Under the pieces are notes generated by a model that worked only from the letters and a program-made list of their open reading frames with translations, was not told the DNA's origin and ran no database searches. Positions 22,367-30,223 of a stretch of DNA of 64,000 nt are shown here, in pieces. The stretch comes from Dehalococcoidia bacterium (lineage in GTDB: Bacteria > Chloroflexota > Dehalococcoidia > SM23-28-2 > RBG-16-64-32): positions 108,899 to 172,898 of the forward strand of contig JAUSFE010000104.1 of NCBI GenBank assembly GCA_030649945.1, read 5' to 3'. The position numbers and the translations under genes are program-made. Positions within the stretch are counted from its first letter, which is position 1, and each line of letters begins with the position of its first letter.

Positions 22367-24610
22367 GTGGAAGACCGCGCGCGTCTCTCGGGTGCGCAGC
22401 CGGCATCCGGCCTGCGGCTCCTGCCCGAAGCGGAGCCAATGGCCATCCAGGACATCCGTGATGCCCTGGTGATCCGCGAGCGCGACCTTTTCCTGCTGAC
22501 AGACACCGCCGGGGAGGTGCCGCCCGGCAACACGAACGGCTACGGCATGTACCATCGCGATACGCGGTACCTTTCGGGATACCAGTTCACGTTCTCGCCG
22601 GTGAAGCCGCTGATGCTCCTTTCGACAGCGGAGATGGGGTACGGATCCGAGCACGTACTGACCAACCCGGCGATGATAGACTTGGCGAACCGCCGCGTGC
22701 CGCGGGGGACCGTGCAAGTGCGGCGGCTGCGGGTGGTGGAGGACGCGCTGGAGGAGCGGCTGTGGATCGTCAACCACAACTCGTACCCGGTGGAGCTGGA
22801 GCTGATGTTCCAGTTGGCGGCGGACTTCGCGGACATCTTCGAGGTGCGGGGATACGAGCCGTCCCAGCGCGGCGAAGCGCGCCCGCCGCGCTGGGACGGC
22901 GCCACCCTGACCATGAGCTACGAGGGCCGGGACGGGCGCACGCGTCAGACTGTGGTGCGGTTCTCCTCGCCGCCAGCAGCCACGCAGACGGAGGTGGACG
23001 GCGCGTGCGCGCTGTTCCGCGTGTCGCTGGCCCCCCAGGAGGAGACATCGATTTCCCTCGTAATCTGCGTGGACGGGCGGCTGGAGACCCGTACGGGCGA
23101 GCGGGCCGGGATCGCGGCCGGGCGCTACCGCTCCTGGCTGGGGGGCGCCACCCGCATCTCGTCCGACAACGCCTTCCTCGATACGGTGATCGAGCGCTCC
23201 CTGGGAGACCTGCGGATGCTCTGGAACGACGACGGCGCGGGGCCGGGCTACCCGGCCGCGGGGACGCCCTGGTTCGACACGCTGTTCGGCCGGGACACAG
23301 CCATCGTGGGCATGCAGACGCTGGCGTTCAAGCCGGAGATCGCGCGGGACGGACTGGCCTCCCTGGCGCGCTACCAGGGGAAGAAGTTTGACTCCTGGCG
23401 AGACGAGGAGCCGGGAAAGGTCCTGCACGAGCTGCGGCAGGGGGAGCTGACACAGACAGGAGAACTGCCCTTCTCTCCCTACTACGGCAGCATCGACTCC
23501 ACGCCGCTGTTCCTGTGGCTGGCGGGCGAGTACTACGAGTGGACGGGCGACCTGGAACTGCTCTCGCAGCTGGAGACGAACCTGCGCGCCGGGCTGCACT
23601 GGCTGCGCCACTACGGAGACATGAACGGCGACGGGTACATCGAGTATGAGAAGCGGTCCAGCAAGGGGCTCGTGAACCAGGGCTGGAAGGACTCCGCGGA
23701 CGCTCTGATCCACAAGGACGGGGGCTCTATCCAGCCGCCCATCGCGCTCGTCGAGGTGCAGGCATACTCATACGCGGCACAGCTGAAGTTGGCGCCGGTG
23801 TTCGAGGCGCTGGGAGACGGGGAGACGGCGGTGGCGCTGCGGGCGGGCGCGGCAGAGCTTGGGCGGCGCTTCAACCGCGACTTCTGGGTGGCGGAGGAGA
23901 ACTGTTACGCCCTGGCGCTGGACGGCCGGGGCAGGCCTTCCGCCGCTGTGACATCGAACGCCGCCCACGCGCTCTGGGGCGGCATCGCCGGCAGTGGACA
24001 GGCGGCGCAGACGGTGAAGCGGCTGATGGCGCCCGACATGTTCTCCGGCTGGGGGATACGGACGCTGACCTCGCTATCGCCGTGCTTCAACCCGCTCGGC
24101 TATCACCTGGGGACGATCTGGCCGCACGACAACTCGATAGCGGCGATGGGGTTCAAGCGCTACGGGTTCGAGACGGAGCTGAATGTGCTGGCGAGCGCAC
24201 TGTTCGAGGCCGCGCGCATGTTCCCGTACTACCGCCTGCCGGAACTCTTTGCCGGGAGCGAGCTTTCACCGCACCAGACGCCGGTGCCGTACCCGGTGGC
24301 GTGCCGGCCGCAGGCCTGGGCGGCGGGCTCGTTCCTGTTGATGATGCAGGCGGTGATGGGCCTGCGCGCCGATGCGCCGAACCGGACGCTGTCCATTGTG
24401 CGGCCGGTGCTCCCGCCTTTCCTGCAGCGGCTGCGGGTGGAGGGGCTGCGGGTGGGCCAGGCGGCGGTGGACCTGCTGTACGAGCGGCGGGGCGCGCGCA
24501 CGACGGCGCGGGTGCTGGACGTGCGGGGCGACCTGCGCGTGGAGAAGCTACGGCGCTGGCCGCTGCCGGGGGCGCAGGAGCGGCGGCGCACGCCGGCCGC
24601 CAAGCCTTGA
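22367..24610 (+). CDS. Amylo-alpha-1,6-glucosidase-like (glycogen debranching) protein
   Basis: This 747-residue protein has an N-terminal beta-rich domain (VIRERDLFLLTDTAGEVPPG, NGYGMYHRDTRYLSGY) typical of bacterial debranching-like enzymes. It is followed by an (alpha/alpha)6 barrel with TPWFDTLFGRDTAIVGMQTL, NQGWKDSADALIHKDG and GYHLGTIWPHDNSIAAMG. The catalytic acids are expected around GRDT and WPHDN. The written start is a GTG at 22367; an ATG at 22439 (MAIQDIRDAL) is an equally good choice. It is downstream of the GT4 gene in the same direction, so the pair may act on one glucan. Exact substrate unknown. Confidence 0.87.
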   Translation: MEDRARLSGAQPASGLRLLPEAEPMAIQDIRDALVIRERDLFLLTDTAGEVPPGNTNGYGMYHRDTRYLSGYQFTFSPVKPLMLLSTAEMGYGSEHVLTNPAMIDLANRRVPRGTVQVRRLRVVEDALEERLWIVNHNSYPVELELMFQLAADFADIFEVRGYEPSQRGEARPPRWDGATLTMSYEGRDGRTRQTVVRFSSPPAATQTEVDGACALFRVSLAPQEETSISLVICVDGRLETRTGERAGIAAGRYRSWLGGATRISSDNAFLDTVIERSLGDLRMLWNDDGAGPGYPAAGTPWFDTLFGRDTAIVGMQTLAFKPEIARDGLASLARYQGKKFDSWRDEEPGKVLHELRQGELTQTGELPFSPYYGSIDSTPLFLWLAGEYYEWTGDLELLSQLETNLRAGLHWLRHYGDMNGDGYIEYEKRSSKGLVNQGWKDSADALIHKDGGSIQPPIALVEVQAYSYAAQLKLAPVFEALGDGETAVALRAGAAELGRRFNRDFWVAEENCYALALDGRGRPSAAVTSNAAHALWGGIAGSGQAAQTVKRLMAPDMFSGWGIRTLTSLSPCFNPLGYHLGTIWPHDNSIAAMGFKRYGFETELNVLASALFEAARMFPYYRLPELFAGSELSPHQTPVPYPVACRPQAWAAGSFLLMMQAVMGLRADAPNRTLSIVRPVLPPFLQRLRVEGLRVGQAAVDLLYERRGARTTARVLDVRGDLRVEKLRRWPLPGAQERRRTPAAKP

Positions 24611-24641
24611 CCGTCGCAGCGGCAGCAATCATAGTTGTCGC

Positions 24642-25409
24642 ATGACTTCACGGGACAAGCCTCTGGAGGGGCAGGTGGCGGTGGTGACCGGGGCCAGCCG
24701 CGGCATCGGACGGCAGATCGCTATCGACTTTGCGAAGGCGGGGGCAGACGTGGTGGTGACGGCGCGGACCTCGGAGGCGGCTCCGTCCAGGCTGCCGGGC
24801 ACGATTGAGCAGACGGCGCGCGAAGTCGAAGCGCTGGGCCGGCGGGCGCTGGCGATCGCGACGGACGTGACGCGGGAGGACCAGGTGGAGGAGATGGCGC
24901 AGCGCACGCTGAAGGAGTTCGGACGCTGCGACATCCTGGTGAACAACGCGGGCATCAGCGCTCCGGCGCCGTTTCACGAGACGCCGCTGAGGCGCTGGGA
25001 CCTGGTGCTGAACGTGAACCTGCGCGGGCCGGCCATGTGCATGCAGGCGTTTCTGCCGCAGATGATCCAGCGGCGCAGCGGACGCATCATCAACATCTCG
25101 TCGTTCCTGGCGGAGGTGATGCTGCCCGGGATGGTGTCTTACTCCGTATCGAAGATAGCGCTGGAGAAGCTGACGCAGTACAGCGGGCAGGAGCTGCAGC
25201 AATTCCAGATCCCGGTGAACGCCCTGCGCATCGAGCTGAACATAGCCACGGAAGGGTGGATGTTCCGCAACCCGGGGATGGACTTCTCCGGGTGGGACAG
25301 GCCGGAAGCGGCGTCCGAGGCGGCGCTCTGGATGGCCACTCAGCCGGTCTCCTGGACGGGCAAGGTGGTGACGATAGGCGAGGTGCGCGCGGCGCTGGGG
25401 CGGGGTTAG
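24642..25409 (+). CDS. Short-chain dehydrogenase/reductase
   Basis: This 255-residue SDR begins MTSRDKPLEGQVAVVTGASR. The cofactor loop is GASRGIG (TGxxxGxG pattern) near residue 19, NNAG lies near 95 and the catalytic Y-x3-K is YSVSK near 162, with ISS upstream. The ARTS sequence after the second strand suggests NADP. The C-terminus (WTGKVVTIGEVRAALG) is normal. A longer upstream frame belongs to the glucosidase gene in another frame and is not used. Substrate unknown. Confidence 0.9.
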   Translation: MTSRDKPLEGQVAVVTGASRGIGRQIAIDFAKAGADVVVTARTSEAAPSRLPGTIEQTAREVEALGRRALAIATDVTREDQVEEMAQRTLKEFGRCDILVNNAGISAPAPFHETPLRRWDLVLNVNLRGPAMCMQAFLPQMIQRRSGRIINISSFLAEVMLPGMVSYSVSKIALEKLTQYSGQELQQFQIPVNALRIELNIATEGWMFRNPGMDFSGWDRPEAASEAALWMATQPVSWTGKVVTIGEVRAALGRG

Positions 25410-25429
25410 CCGCCGCCCCCAGGTTTCGC

Positions 25430-25640
25430 CGCAGGTTCTCGCTTGCTCGCCCCACTTCGCCGCCCGGTTTAGCCACAGATGGACACTGCGGCGCCCCACT
25501 TCGCCTCCACCAGTTTAACCACAGATGGACACAGATTCTCACTGATTGTCCGGGGGCCACCGCATCCTCCCCCCTTTTGCCGCGGAGGAGCGCGGATTCT
25601 CGCTGAACTTCCCGCGCCTGCGGCGCGCGTTCCCCCCTCC
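25430..25640. repeat. Degenerate direct repeats in a non-coding spacer
   Basis: Two imperfect copies of a unit containing GCCCCACTTCGC and CACAGATGGACAC occur at 25449-25487 and 25493-25536. A further diverged piece (GCGCGGATTCTCGCTGA) lies near 25590. Similar 'ccacagatggacacag' repeats are widespread in bacterial intergenic DNA. No gene lies here. Confidence 0.6.
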
Positions 25641-25675
25641 TTCCTCCTTCCTGCTTCCTCCTTCCCGCTTCCCGC

Positions 25676-26575
25676 CTACTCCGGCCACATCTCGCGGAAG
25701 GCGTACCACTGCTCCGGGTAGCGGCGGACGAAGCCCTCGAAGGTGGCGGCGAGCCGTTCGGTCAGGCGGCGGGCGTCCTCTTCGGGAGTGAGCTTGCGGT
25801 CGGAGAAGAGGGGCGGGCAGATGTGGGCGATGAACCTGCCGCCGGGGCGGCGCGCGGCGAGGCCGAAGACGATGGGGGCGCCGCTGAGGCGGGCGAGGCG
25901 CGCCGGGCCGGCGGGGAAGACGGTGCGCCGGCCGAAGAAGGTGACGGGCACGACGTCGGGGACATCGAGGCCGGCGTCCACGATCAGTGCCACCATCTCC
26001 CCGCGGCGGAGGGCACGCAGGAGGCGGATGCCGGCCCGCTGGACGGGCAGCAGGGTGATGCCGGCGTCCGCGCGGGAGGCGACGGCCCAGTCCATGAAGA
26101 ACTGCGGACGGATCTGCTGTGAGACGGCGGTGATCTTGAAGCCGAAGTGGACGGCGAGCTTGGCGGCGATCTCTGTGCTGCCCATGTGAGCGCTGACGAA
26201 GATCACGCCCTTGCCGTGGGACTCCGCCGCCGCGAAGTGCTCCTCGCCTTCGATCTGGAGGCGGTCGAGGAGGGTCTCGGTATCCCAGCCCTGGACATGT
26301 ATGAGCTCCGCTATGTAGCGGGCGAACTGGCGGAAGCAGGCGCGCGCCAGGCGCTGGACGGCGGGGTCGTCCACGCTGCGGCCCAGGATGCGCGCGTAGT
26401 TGCGGCGTGCGGTCTCGCGCGTCCGGGGCCGGGTGTAGTAGAAGAGGTCCGCGAGGGGGAGAGCAAGGCGGTATACGGCCTCCAGCGGCACCAGGGGGAT
26501 GCCGTATTTGTTGAGGACGTAGGGCCAGGGGCCGGGCAGCTCCGGCCGCCAGGAGAGCAGGCGCCTGAGGGTCAT
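25676..26575 (-). CDS. Lysophospholipid / LpxL-PatA-type acyltransferase
   Basis: This 299-residue protein belongs to the LpxL/HtrB/PatA acyltransferase family. The catalytic H-x4-D/E motif is HMGSTE (residues near 131), and VALIVDAGLDVPDVVPVTFFGR forms the acceptor region. If the host is a Chloroflexota without lipid A, a PatA-like acylation of phosphatidylinositol mannosides or another glycolipid is more likely than lipid A synthesis; that is inference. The N-terminus has a weakly hydrophobic helix for membrane association. It has no close operon partner; the next feature upstream is a tRNA gene on the other strand. Confidence 0.85.
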   Translation of the reverse strand: MTLRRLLSWRPELPGPWPYVLNKYGIPLVPLEAVYRLALPLADLFYYTRPRTRETARRNYARILGRSVDDPAVQRLARACFRQFARYIAELIHVQGWDTETLLDRLQIEGEEHFAAAESHGKGVIFVSAHMGSTEIAAKLAVHFGFKITAVSQQIRPQFFMDWAVASRADAGITLLPVQRAGIRLLRALRRGEMVALIVDAGLDVPDVVPVTFFGRRTVFPAGPARLARLSGAPIVFGLAARRPGGRFIAHICPPLFSDRKLTPEEDARRLTERLAATFEGFVRRYPEQWYAFREMWPE

Positions 26576-26652
26576 TCCACCTCCGGATAGACTTTGGGTT
26601 CGTGGAAGATGCTACGCGATGAAGGGGGCGGGCGGAAGGCGGCGGCGGGCGC

Positions 26653-26681
26653 TTCTGATGCGGGCGCGCGGCCGATATAAT
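26653..26681 (+). promoter_or_regulatory. Promoter of tRNA-Gly(UCC)
   Basis: TATAAT at 26676-26681 stands 11 bases before the tRNA, with a weak -35 (TTCTGA, 26653-26658) 17 bases upstream. Confidence 0.6.
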
Positions 26682-26692
26682 GGGTGGCGGGA

Positions 26693-26767
26693 GCGGGCGT
26701 AGCTCAGTGGTAGAGCATCTGCCTTCCAAGCAGAGGGTCGTGGGTTCGATCCCCATCGCCCGCTCCA
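26693..26767 (+). tRNA. tRNA-Gly (anticodon UCC)
   Basis: A complete 75-base cloverleaf with an encoded CCA end. Acceptor arms are GCGGGCG/CGCCCGC, the D arm is GCTCAGTGGTAGAGC and the anticodon stem-loop is TCTGC-CTTCCAA-GCAGA with anticodon TCC. The T arm is GTGGG-TTCGATC-CCCAT. The 3' half, from the 3' side of the anticodon stem on, is repeated exactly 2.07 kb downstream (28800-28844), marking an insertion into this gene. Confidence 0.97.
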
Positions 26768-26774
26768 GATACGA
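26730..26774 (+). repeat. Left attachment-like direct repeat (tRNA-Gly UCC 3' half)
   Basis: These 45 bases are identical to 28800-28844. They cover the tRNA from the 3' anticodon stem through CCA plus seven bases, the pattern left by site-specific integration into a tRNA gene. Confidence 0.85.
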
Positions 26775-26908
26775 ACTCGAGCACTTCTGACAGCCCCAAA
26801 AGGCGGTCTTCTTCATGGGAGCCAGCTGGCTTGTGGGTCTGGCTTCCCGTATCTGTCACTCCCGACCAATTACACGTTCGTAGATACGATTCTTAGGCCA
26901 TAAGCTAG

Positions 26909-27868
26909 TCAGCTGCCGTCTCCAACCCGGCACTGGATTGAGGACGCGCCTGACCGTGCCATAACGGGCGACTGAGGCCGACCGGCACGCGTCATGCGGC
27001 TCTCGCCCAGCGATGGCCACGAGGGATTGGGGTTGGCGATCAGGAACCTATCATCTGGAGGATTCCACCATGTCCGAGGTGGCGTGAAGCCGGGGGAGCC
27101 GATGCGCTTCCAAACCTCTTGCGTGTTTTTCAACGGAATGTCGTCTCGCTTGATCAACTCCGGTAAGTCGTGACAGCAGAGCCTCTCCGTCGGCCAGCCC
27201 CTAGCTCTCAACCGACGTGCGAAGGAGTCGAGGATACCCACCTTTGCCTCAGGTTCAACCACCAAGATCATCTTGTCGATATTGTCCTCATAACCGCCCA
27301 GGGCGTCCAACAACGGAGCCCATTCATCGAACCGGTATGGGAAAGAGGCCGAGAAGACTAGCAGATCGAAAGTTTCAAGAGTAAGGCCCCTCAGAGTGCC
27401 GTCGCTCACTGAGCCTTCCTCATAGCGGGCGGAAACACGTGCTCGATACCGTGAAGACTCAGCGAAAGCTATCATCTCGCGGCTGGGTTCGATTCCGAGG
27501 AGACTGATGTGACGAGGGGAGTTCAGCAGGTCGAGCGCAAGAGCCGTCGAACCCGTTCCGCTTCCAATGTCTAAGACAGATGCTGGGTGACGGTCACCGA
27601 GAACGAGAAGTAGTGAACCAAGAGTGGAGATGACCCTTCTCGGCATGTACTTGAGGGCGTAGACAAGGGGCAGGCCGGGTTTGTCATAGTCAGGCTCTCT
27701 CTGCAATCTGAGCTCATCCAGCTCATCACTCCACCTGTTCGGATCAATGCGGATGTGGCGGCTTGTGAGCCGCTGAAAGTAGAGACGAGCAGCTTCCGCG
27801 ACCGCTCTGTCGAGCTTCTCGACTAGCCGCCGCCATTCGAAGACCGAAAGCCTATCGGATGGGAGCAT
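26909..27868 (-). CDS. SAM-dependent methyltransferase in tRNA islet
   Basis: This protein of about 319 residues has a class I methyltransferase core. SVLDIGSGTGSTALALDLL is motif I, LLGIEPSREMI motif II, and FDLLVFSASFPYRFDEW is near motif IV. The N-terminal 90 residues (RLVEKLDRAVAEAARLYFQRL) are helical. I use the ATG at 27868 (MLPSDRLSVFEW), which overlaps the upstream radical-SAM gene by 17 bp; a longer frame merely runs across that gene. It loosely resembles Rsm22-type rRNA methyltransferases in having KYMPRR before motif I. Its GC is lower than the flanks and it lies between two tRNA repeats, so it is probably acquired. Substrate unknown. Confidence 0.8.
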   Translation of the reverse strand: MLPSDRLSVFEWRRLVEKLDRAVAEAARLYFQRLTSRHIRIDPNRWSDELDELRLQREPDYDKPGLPLVYALKYMPRRVISTLGSLLLVLGDRHPASVLDIGSGTGSTALALDLLNSPRHISLLGIEPSREMIAFAESSRYRARVSARYEEGSVSDGTLRGLTLETFDLLVFSASFPYRFDEWAPLLDALGGYEDNIDKMILVVEPEAKVGILDSFARRLRARGWPTERLCCHDLPELIKRDDIPLKNTQEVWKRIGSPGFTPPRTWWNPPDDRFLIANPNPSWPSLGESRMTRAGRPQSPVMARSGASSIQCRVGDGS

Positions 27869-28730
27869 ATCCGCTGGCACCTTCGTATAATTTTCGGCCT
27901 TCGCCCAGAACCCTTGCCAGTGATTCCCGCGCTCGGCTGTACTCCCTGATCCCCCAGGCATCCTCTTGCGCCTTCTTGAGCACTTCGCTGGTGCTCCCTG
28001 CCCCAAACGATGACCTTTCTGGCTTCAGGTATTGAGTGGAGTAACCATCGGCATTCAGCCCAGCAAGCCGAATGCCGAATGCTTCGATGTCCCTGATGGG
28101 GAGCATGGGAGTGATCGAGATGCCGATCCGTACGCCCGCGTCGGCGACCTTGGCCGCTGCCTTGAGGCGCACGGCTATGGACGGAGCATGCGGCTCGTAG
28201 CGCAGCCGGACGTCTTCAGAGTCTGTGGGAATGGAGAAGTTCACGCGAACCTTGTCGAATCGGCGGAGCAGATCTATGTCGCGTGTAACTATGGGGCTTC
28301 GCGTTTGAATGGTCAGACGCGGTTGGACACCGCATTCGAGCATCGCCTCGAGGATGGCCCTCGTCAGCCCAAGGCGCTGCTCAACTGGTTGATATGGGTC
28401 GGTGACGCTGGACATGTAAATTGCGTCGCCCGTCTTCAATGCCCCAGAACGGCAAGCTTTGGCCATCAGTTCCCGCGCATTCCTCTTCGCCGAGACCCAC
28501 TGCCCCCATGATTCCCGCTGCTTAGCAGAGGGAGCGAAGAACCTCGCGTAGCAGTATTCGCAGCCGAACCCGCATCCCGAATAGGGGTTCAGGGTGAAAT
28601 CGTACCGGCTCAGAAAGCCAGAAGCGCGGGTCAGAATCGACTTTGAATCAATGTACTGAACCGACGTTCGGCTGAACACTGACCGCCCGATCGACTGTCG
28701 GATCTCCCTGATCGCCACATCGGGGCTCAT
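27852..28730 (-). CDS. Radical SAM protein, SPL/Rv2578c-like
   Basis: This 292-residue protein has NPYSGCGFGCEYCYARFFAP, the C-x3-C-x2-C iron-sulfur motif typical of spore photoproduct lyase-related radical SAM proteins. It also has SSVTDPYQPVEQRLGLTR, TIQTRSPIVTRDIDLL and RVNFSIPT strands of the partial TIM barrel. Proteins of this group are found beside DNA-metabolism or unknown genes; most have no assigned reaction. The methyltransferase gene starts inside its 3' end, so the two are one transcription unit. Both lie inside the tRNA-Gly(UCC) islet. Confidence 0.85.
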   Translation of the reverse strand: MSPDVAIREIRQSIGRSVFSRTSVQYIDSKSILTRASGFLSRYDFTLNPYSGCGFGCEYCYARFFAPSAKQRESWGQWVSAKRNARELMAKACRSGALKTGDAIYMSSVTDPYQPVEQRLGLTRAILEAMLECGVQPRLTIQTRSPIVTRDIDLLRRFDKVRVNFSIPTDSEDVRLRYEPHAPSIAVRLKAAAKVADAGVRIGISITPMLPIRDIEAFGIRLAGLNADGYSTQYLKPERSSFGAGSTSEVLKKAQEDAWGIREYSRARESLARVLGEGRKLYEGASGYAPIR

Positions 28731-28799
28731 GGTCGGAAGGTATCGCTTGAGCGGAACAGCGGTAAGAGGCTAATGGCACACTTCGATTGTTGGACCTAC

Positions 28800-28844
28800 G
28801 CAGAGGGTCGTGGGTTCGATCCCCATCGCCCGCTCCAGATACGA
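28800..28844 (+). repeat. Right attachment-like direct repeat (displaced tRNA-Gly 3' half)
   Basis: An exact copy of 26730-26774 without a 5' half. It is followed by a good terminator hairpin, so this is probably the original end of the tRNA gene, pushed away by the insertion. Confidence 0.85.
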
Positions 28845-28858
28845 TTTCGAACGCCGTT

Positions 28859-28880
28859 GACCGCCGGGAGGCGGTCTTCC
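28859..28880 (+). terminator. Displaced tRNA terminator
   Basis: GACCGCC-GGGA-GGCGGTC followed by TTCCCTTC. The sequence context matches the terminator after tRNA-Gly(CCC) at 40450, supporting the idea that it once followed tRNA-Gly(UCC). Confidence 0.7.
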
Positions 28881-28963
28881 CTTCTGGAAGCTGAGGGCTC
28901 GCGTTGGTTCCGGCTGCTCGGAGTCTGCGGACGAGTCGAGCCCCCGTGTCGGGAAAAACCGGA

Positions 28964-29020
28964 TTGACAGTGGGAAGTCAGCCGCGATAAGAAGGTTCTG
29001 TCACTCAGTTCATGACAGAA
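28964..29020 (+). promoter_or_regulatory. Promoter and perfect operator of a TetR gene
   Basis: TTGACA (28964-28969), 18 bases, TAAGAA (28988-28993), followed by the perfect inverted repeat TTCTGTCA-N9-TGACAGAA (28996-29020). The repeat covers the expected transcription start, the classic layout for TetR self-repression. Confidence 0.7.
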
Positions 29021-29023
29021 TCT

Positions 29024-29251
29024 ATGGGCAAGCACGTTTCGCCAAGAACGCAGCGCGAGGAGATTCTGGACGCAGCCATGGCCTGCTTCACGGAGCTTGG
29101 CTACGAGGGAACCTCTATCGACGCCATCGCCGCCAGATCCGGCCTGCCCAAGAGTGCTATCTCCCAGCACTTCGCTGGTAAAGCCGAGATTCGAAATGCG
29201 CTTCTTACCATGTGGTCAGAGCGCCTTTCGGGATGGATGCTATCGGCTTGA
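29024..29251 (+). pseudogene. Truncated TetR-family regulator (DNA-binding domain only)
   Basis: Only about 75 residues remain: a full TetR helix-turn-helix (REEILDAAMACFTELGYEGT, then SIDAIAARSGLPKSAISQHF), then a stop soon after LLTMWSERLSGW. TetR proteins normally have another 110-130 residues for ligand binding, and no frame downstream restores them. I start at the ATG at 29024, because the earlier ATG at 29012 lies in the operator. The intact operator suggests recent truncation or a DNA-binding-only product. Confidence 0.65.
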
Positions 29252-29562
29252 GGCCGCGTTGCGCGCTGGTGAGGTTCGTTCATGAACCAGCGGCGGCCGG
29301 CGAACCACCCGCACCCCGATCTGGCAACCTGGCACGGCGCTGGCTCTTCGTGGCGACGGCAAGGACGCGACGGCGGTATATCTCCCTCTGAAGCGTCACC
29401 GTTAGCCCGGTGAAGAAAGCTGTCGCGGCGACAAGTACGGCGGGGCTAGGTCGACGAGCCGCCCACCGCGTCCAGGTTCAGTAAACCTTGGATTCCGATG
29501 TCCATCTCTCCCTTAGGTCATGGGACCTCAGCCACACAGCGGCTCACGGAGACGGCGCGCTC
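29252..29562. other. Non-coding stretch after truncated TetR
   Basis: About 310 bases without a believable gene. It may hold the decayed remainder of the TetR gene, but no alignable residues could be recovered by eye. No repeat or RNA structure stood out. Confidence 0.4.
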
Positions 29563-30123
29563 CTAGCCGCCGGTTGCGGCCGGACGCCCGCCGGCGGCGC
29601 CTTCGCTCAGCGCGCGCCACATCTCGCGGTCCGACTGGAGGAAGCGCAGCACCTGACTGGTGGTGAGGCCGAGAGCGCGGGCGGCCCCGGCGTAGCTGCC
29701 GGCCGCCGACGCCAGGGCATCCAGCACGGTGGCCACCACAAGCGGGTAGTCCGGGTTGCGCGGGTTCACGGCCAGGGCGCCGCGGGGACCGCGGTGGGCC
29801 AGGAACTCCGGCGCCAGGGCCGGCGCGGATGGGTCGAAGGGCTCGCGGACGGCGAGCGCGATGCGCGCCCGTAGGCGGCGCAGGGCGCGGCGGCGGTTCT
29901 CCTCCGGCGAGCGGGACTCCTCGGCCGCGGCCGAGAGACCGCTGGGCCCGTGGTGCAGGCGGACGGCCGTCTCCACCTTGTTGCGCCGCTGGCCACCGGG
30001 GCCACCGGCCCGGTAGCGCTCCTGCCGGCACTGGCCAAGGAGGGCGGCATCGTCCAGCCGGAGCCAGGCATCGCGCCGGCCGACGGGAACCTGGCCGGGG
30101 CCTCTCGCAGATGACCGCACGTC
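29563..30123 (-). CDS. Release-factor-like protein with GGQ domain
   Basis: This protein of about 186 residues has AGGPGGQRRNKVETAVRLHH, the RF-1 domain whose GGQ loop triggers peptidyl-tRNA hydrolysis. It is preceded by DDAALLGQCRQERYR, as in small peptide-chain-release-factor-like proteins. The C-terminal half (ATVLDALASAAGSYAGAARAL, then GLTTSQVLRFLQSD) is helical and unlike the basic tail of ArfB, so binding to stalled ribosomes is uncertain. I choose the GTG at 30123 since the conserved sequence begins soon after. A longer frame would run under the divergent neighbour. Confidence 0.8.
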   Translation of the reverse strand, partial: DVRSSARGPGQVPVGRRDAWLRLDDAALLGQCRQERYRAGGPGGQRRNKVETAVRLHHGPSGLSAAAEESRSPEENRRRALRRLRARIALAVREPFDPSAPALAPEFLAHRGPRGALAVNPRNPDYPLVVATVLDALASAAGSYAGAARALGLTTSQVLRFLQSDREMWRALSEGAAGGRPAATGG

Positions 30124-30223
30124 CGCATCATACCCCCGGCTCGCAGCCCGGCGCGAAGGTGTCGGGATGTATGATGGCTGCGGGCGTGCCCCCGAGGCGC
30201 CCGGCGGAGAGAGGCGCAGACTT

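Noticed and set aside
22208..23713. 501-codon minus-strand open frame over the debranching-like gene
   Set aside because: Antisense shadow with Arg/Gln/His-rich composition; the plus strand has convincing glycosidase motifs.
25430..25640. Degraded CRISPR or IS remnant
   Set aside because: Only two imperfect copies of an irregular unit with no transposase pieces; better described as dispersed intergenic repeats.
25676..26575. Lipid A acyltransferase as evidence for an outer membrane
   Set aside because: The family also includes PatA-type glycolipid acyltransferases, so it does not prove lipopolysaccharide; no other lipid A gene is in the window.
26909..28006. Longer start for the islet methyltransferase
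   Set aside because: The first 46 codons of the long frame lie inside the radical-SAM gene and have shadow composition; the ATG at 27868 fits the usual small overlap.
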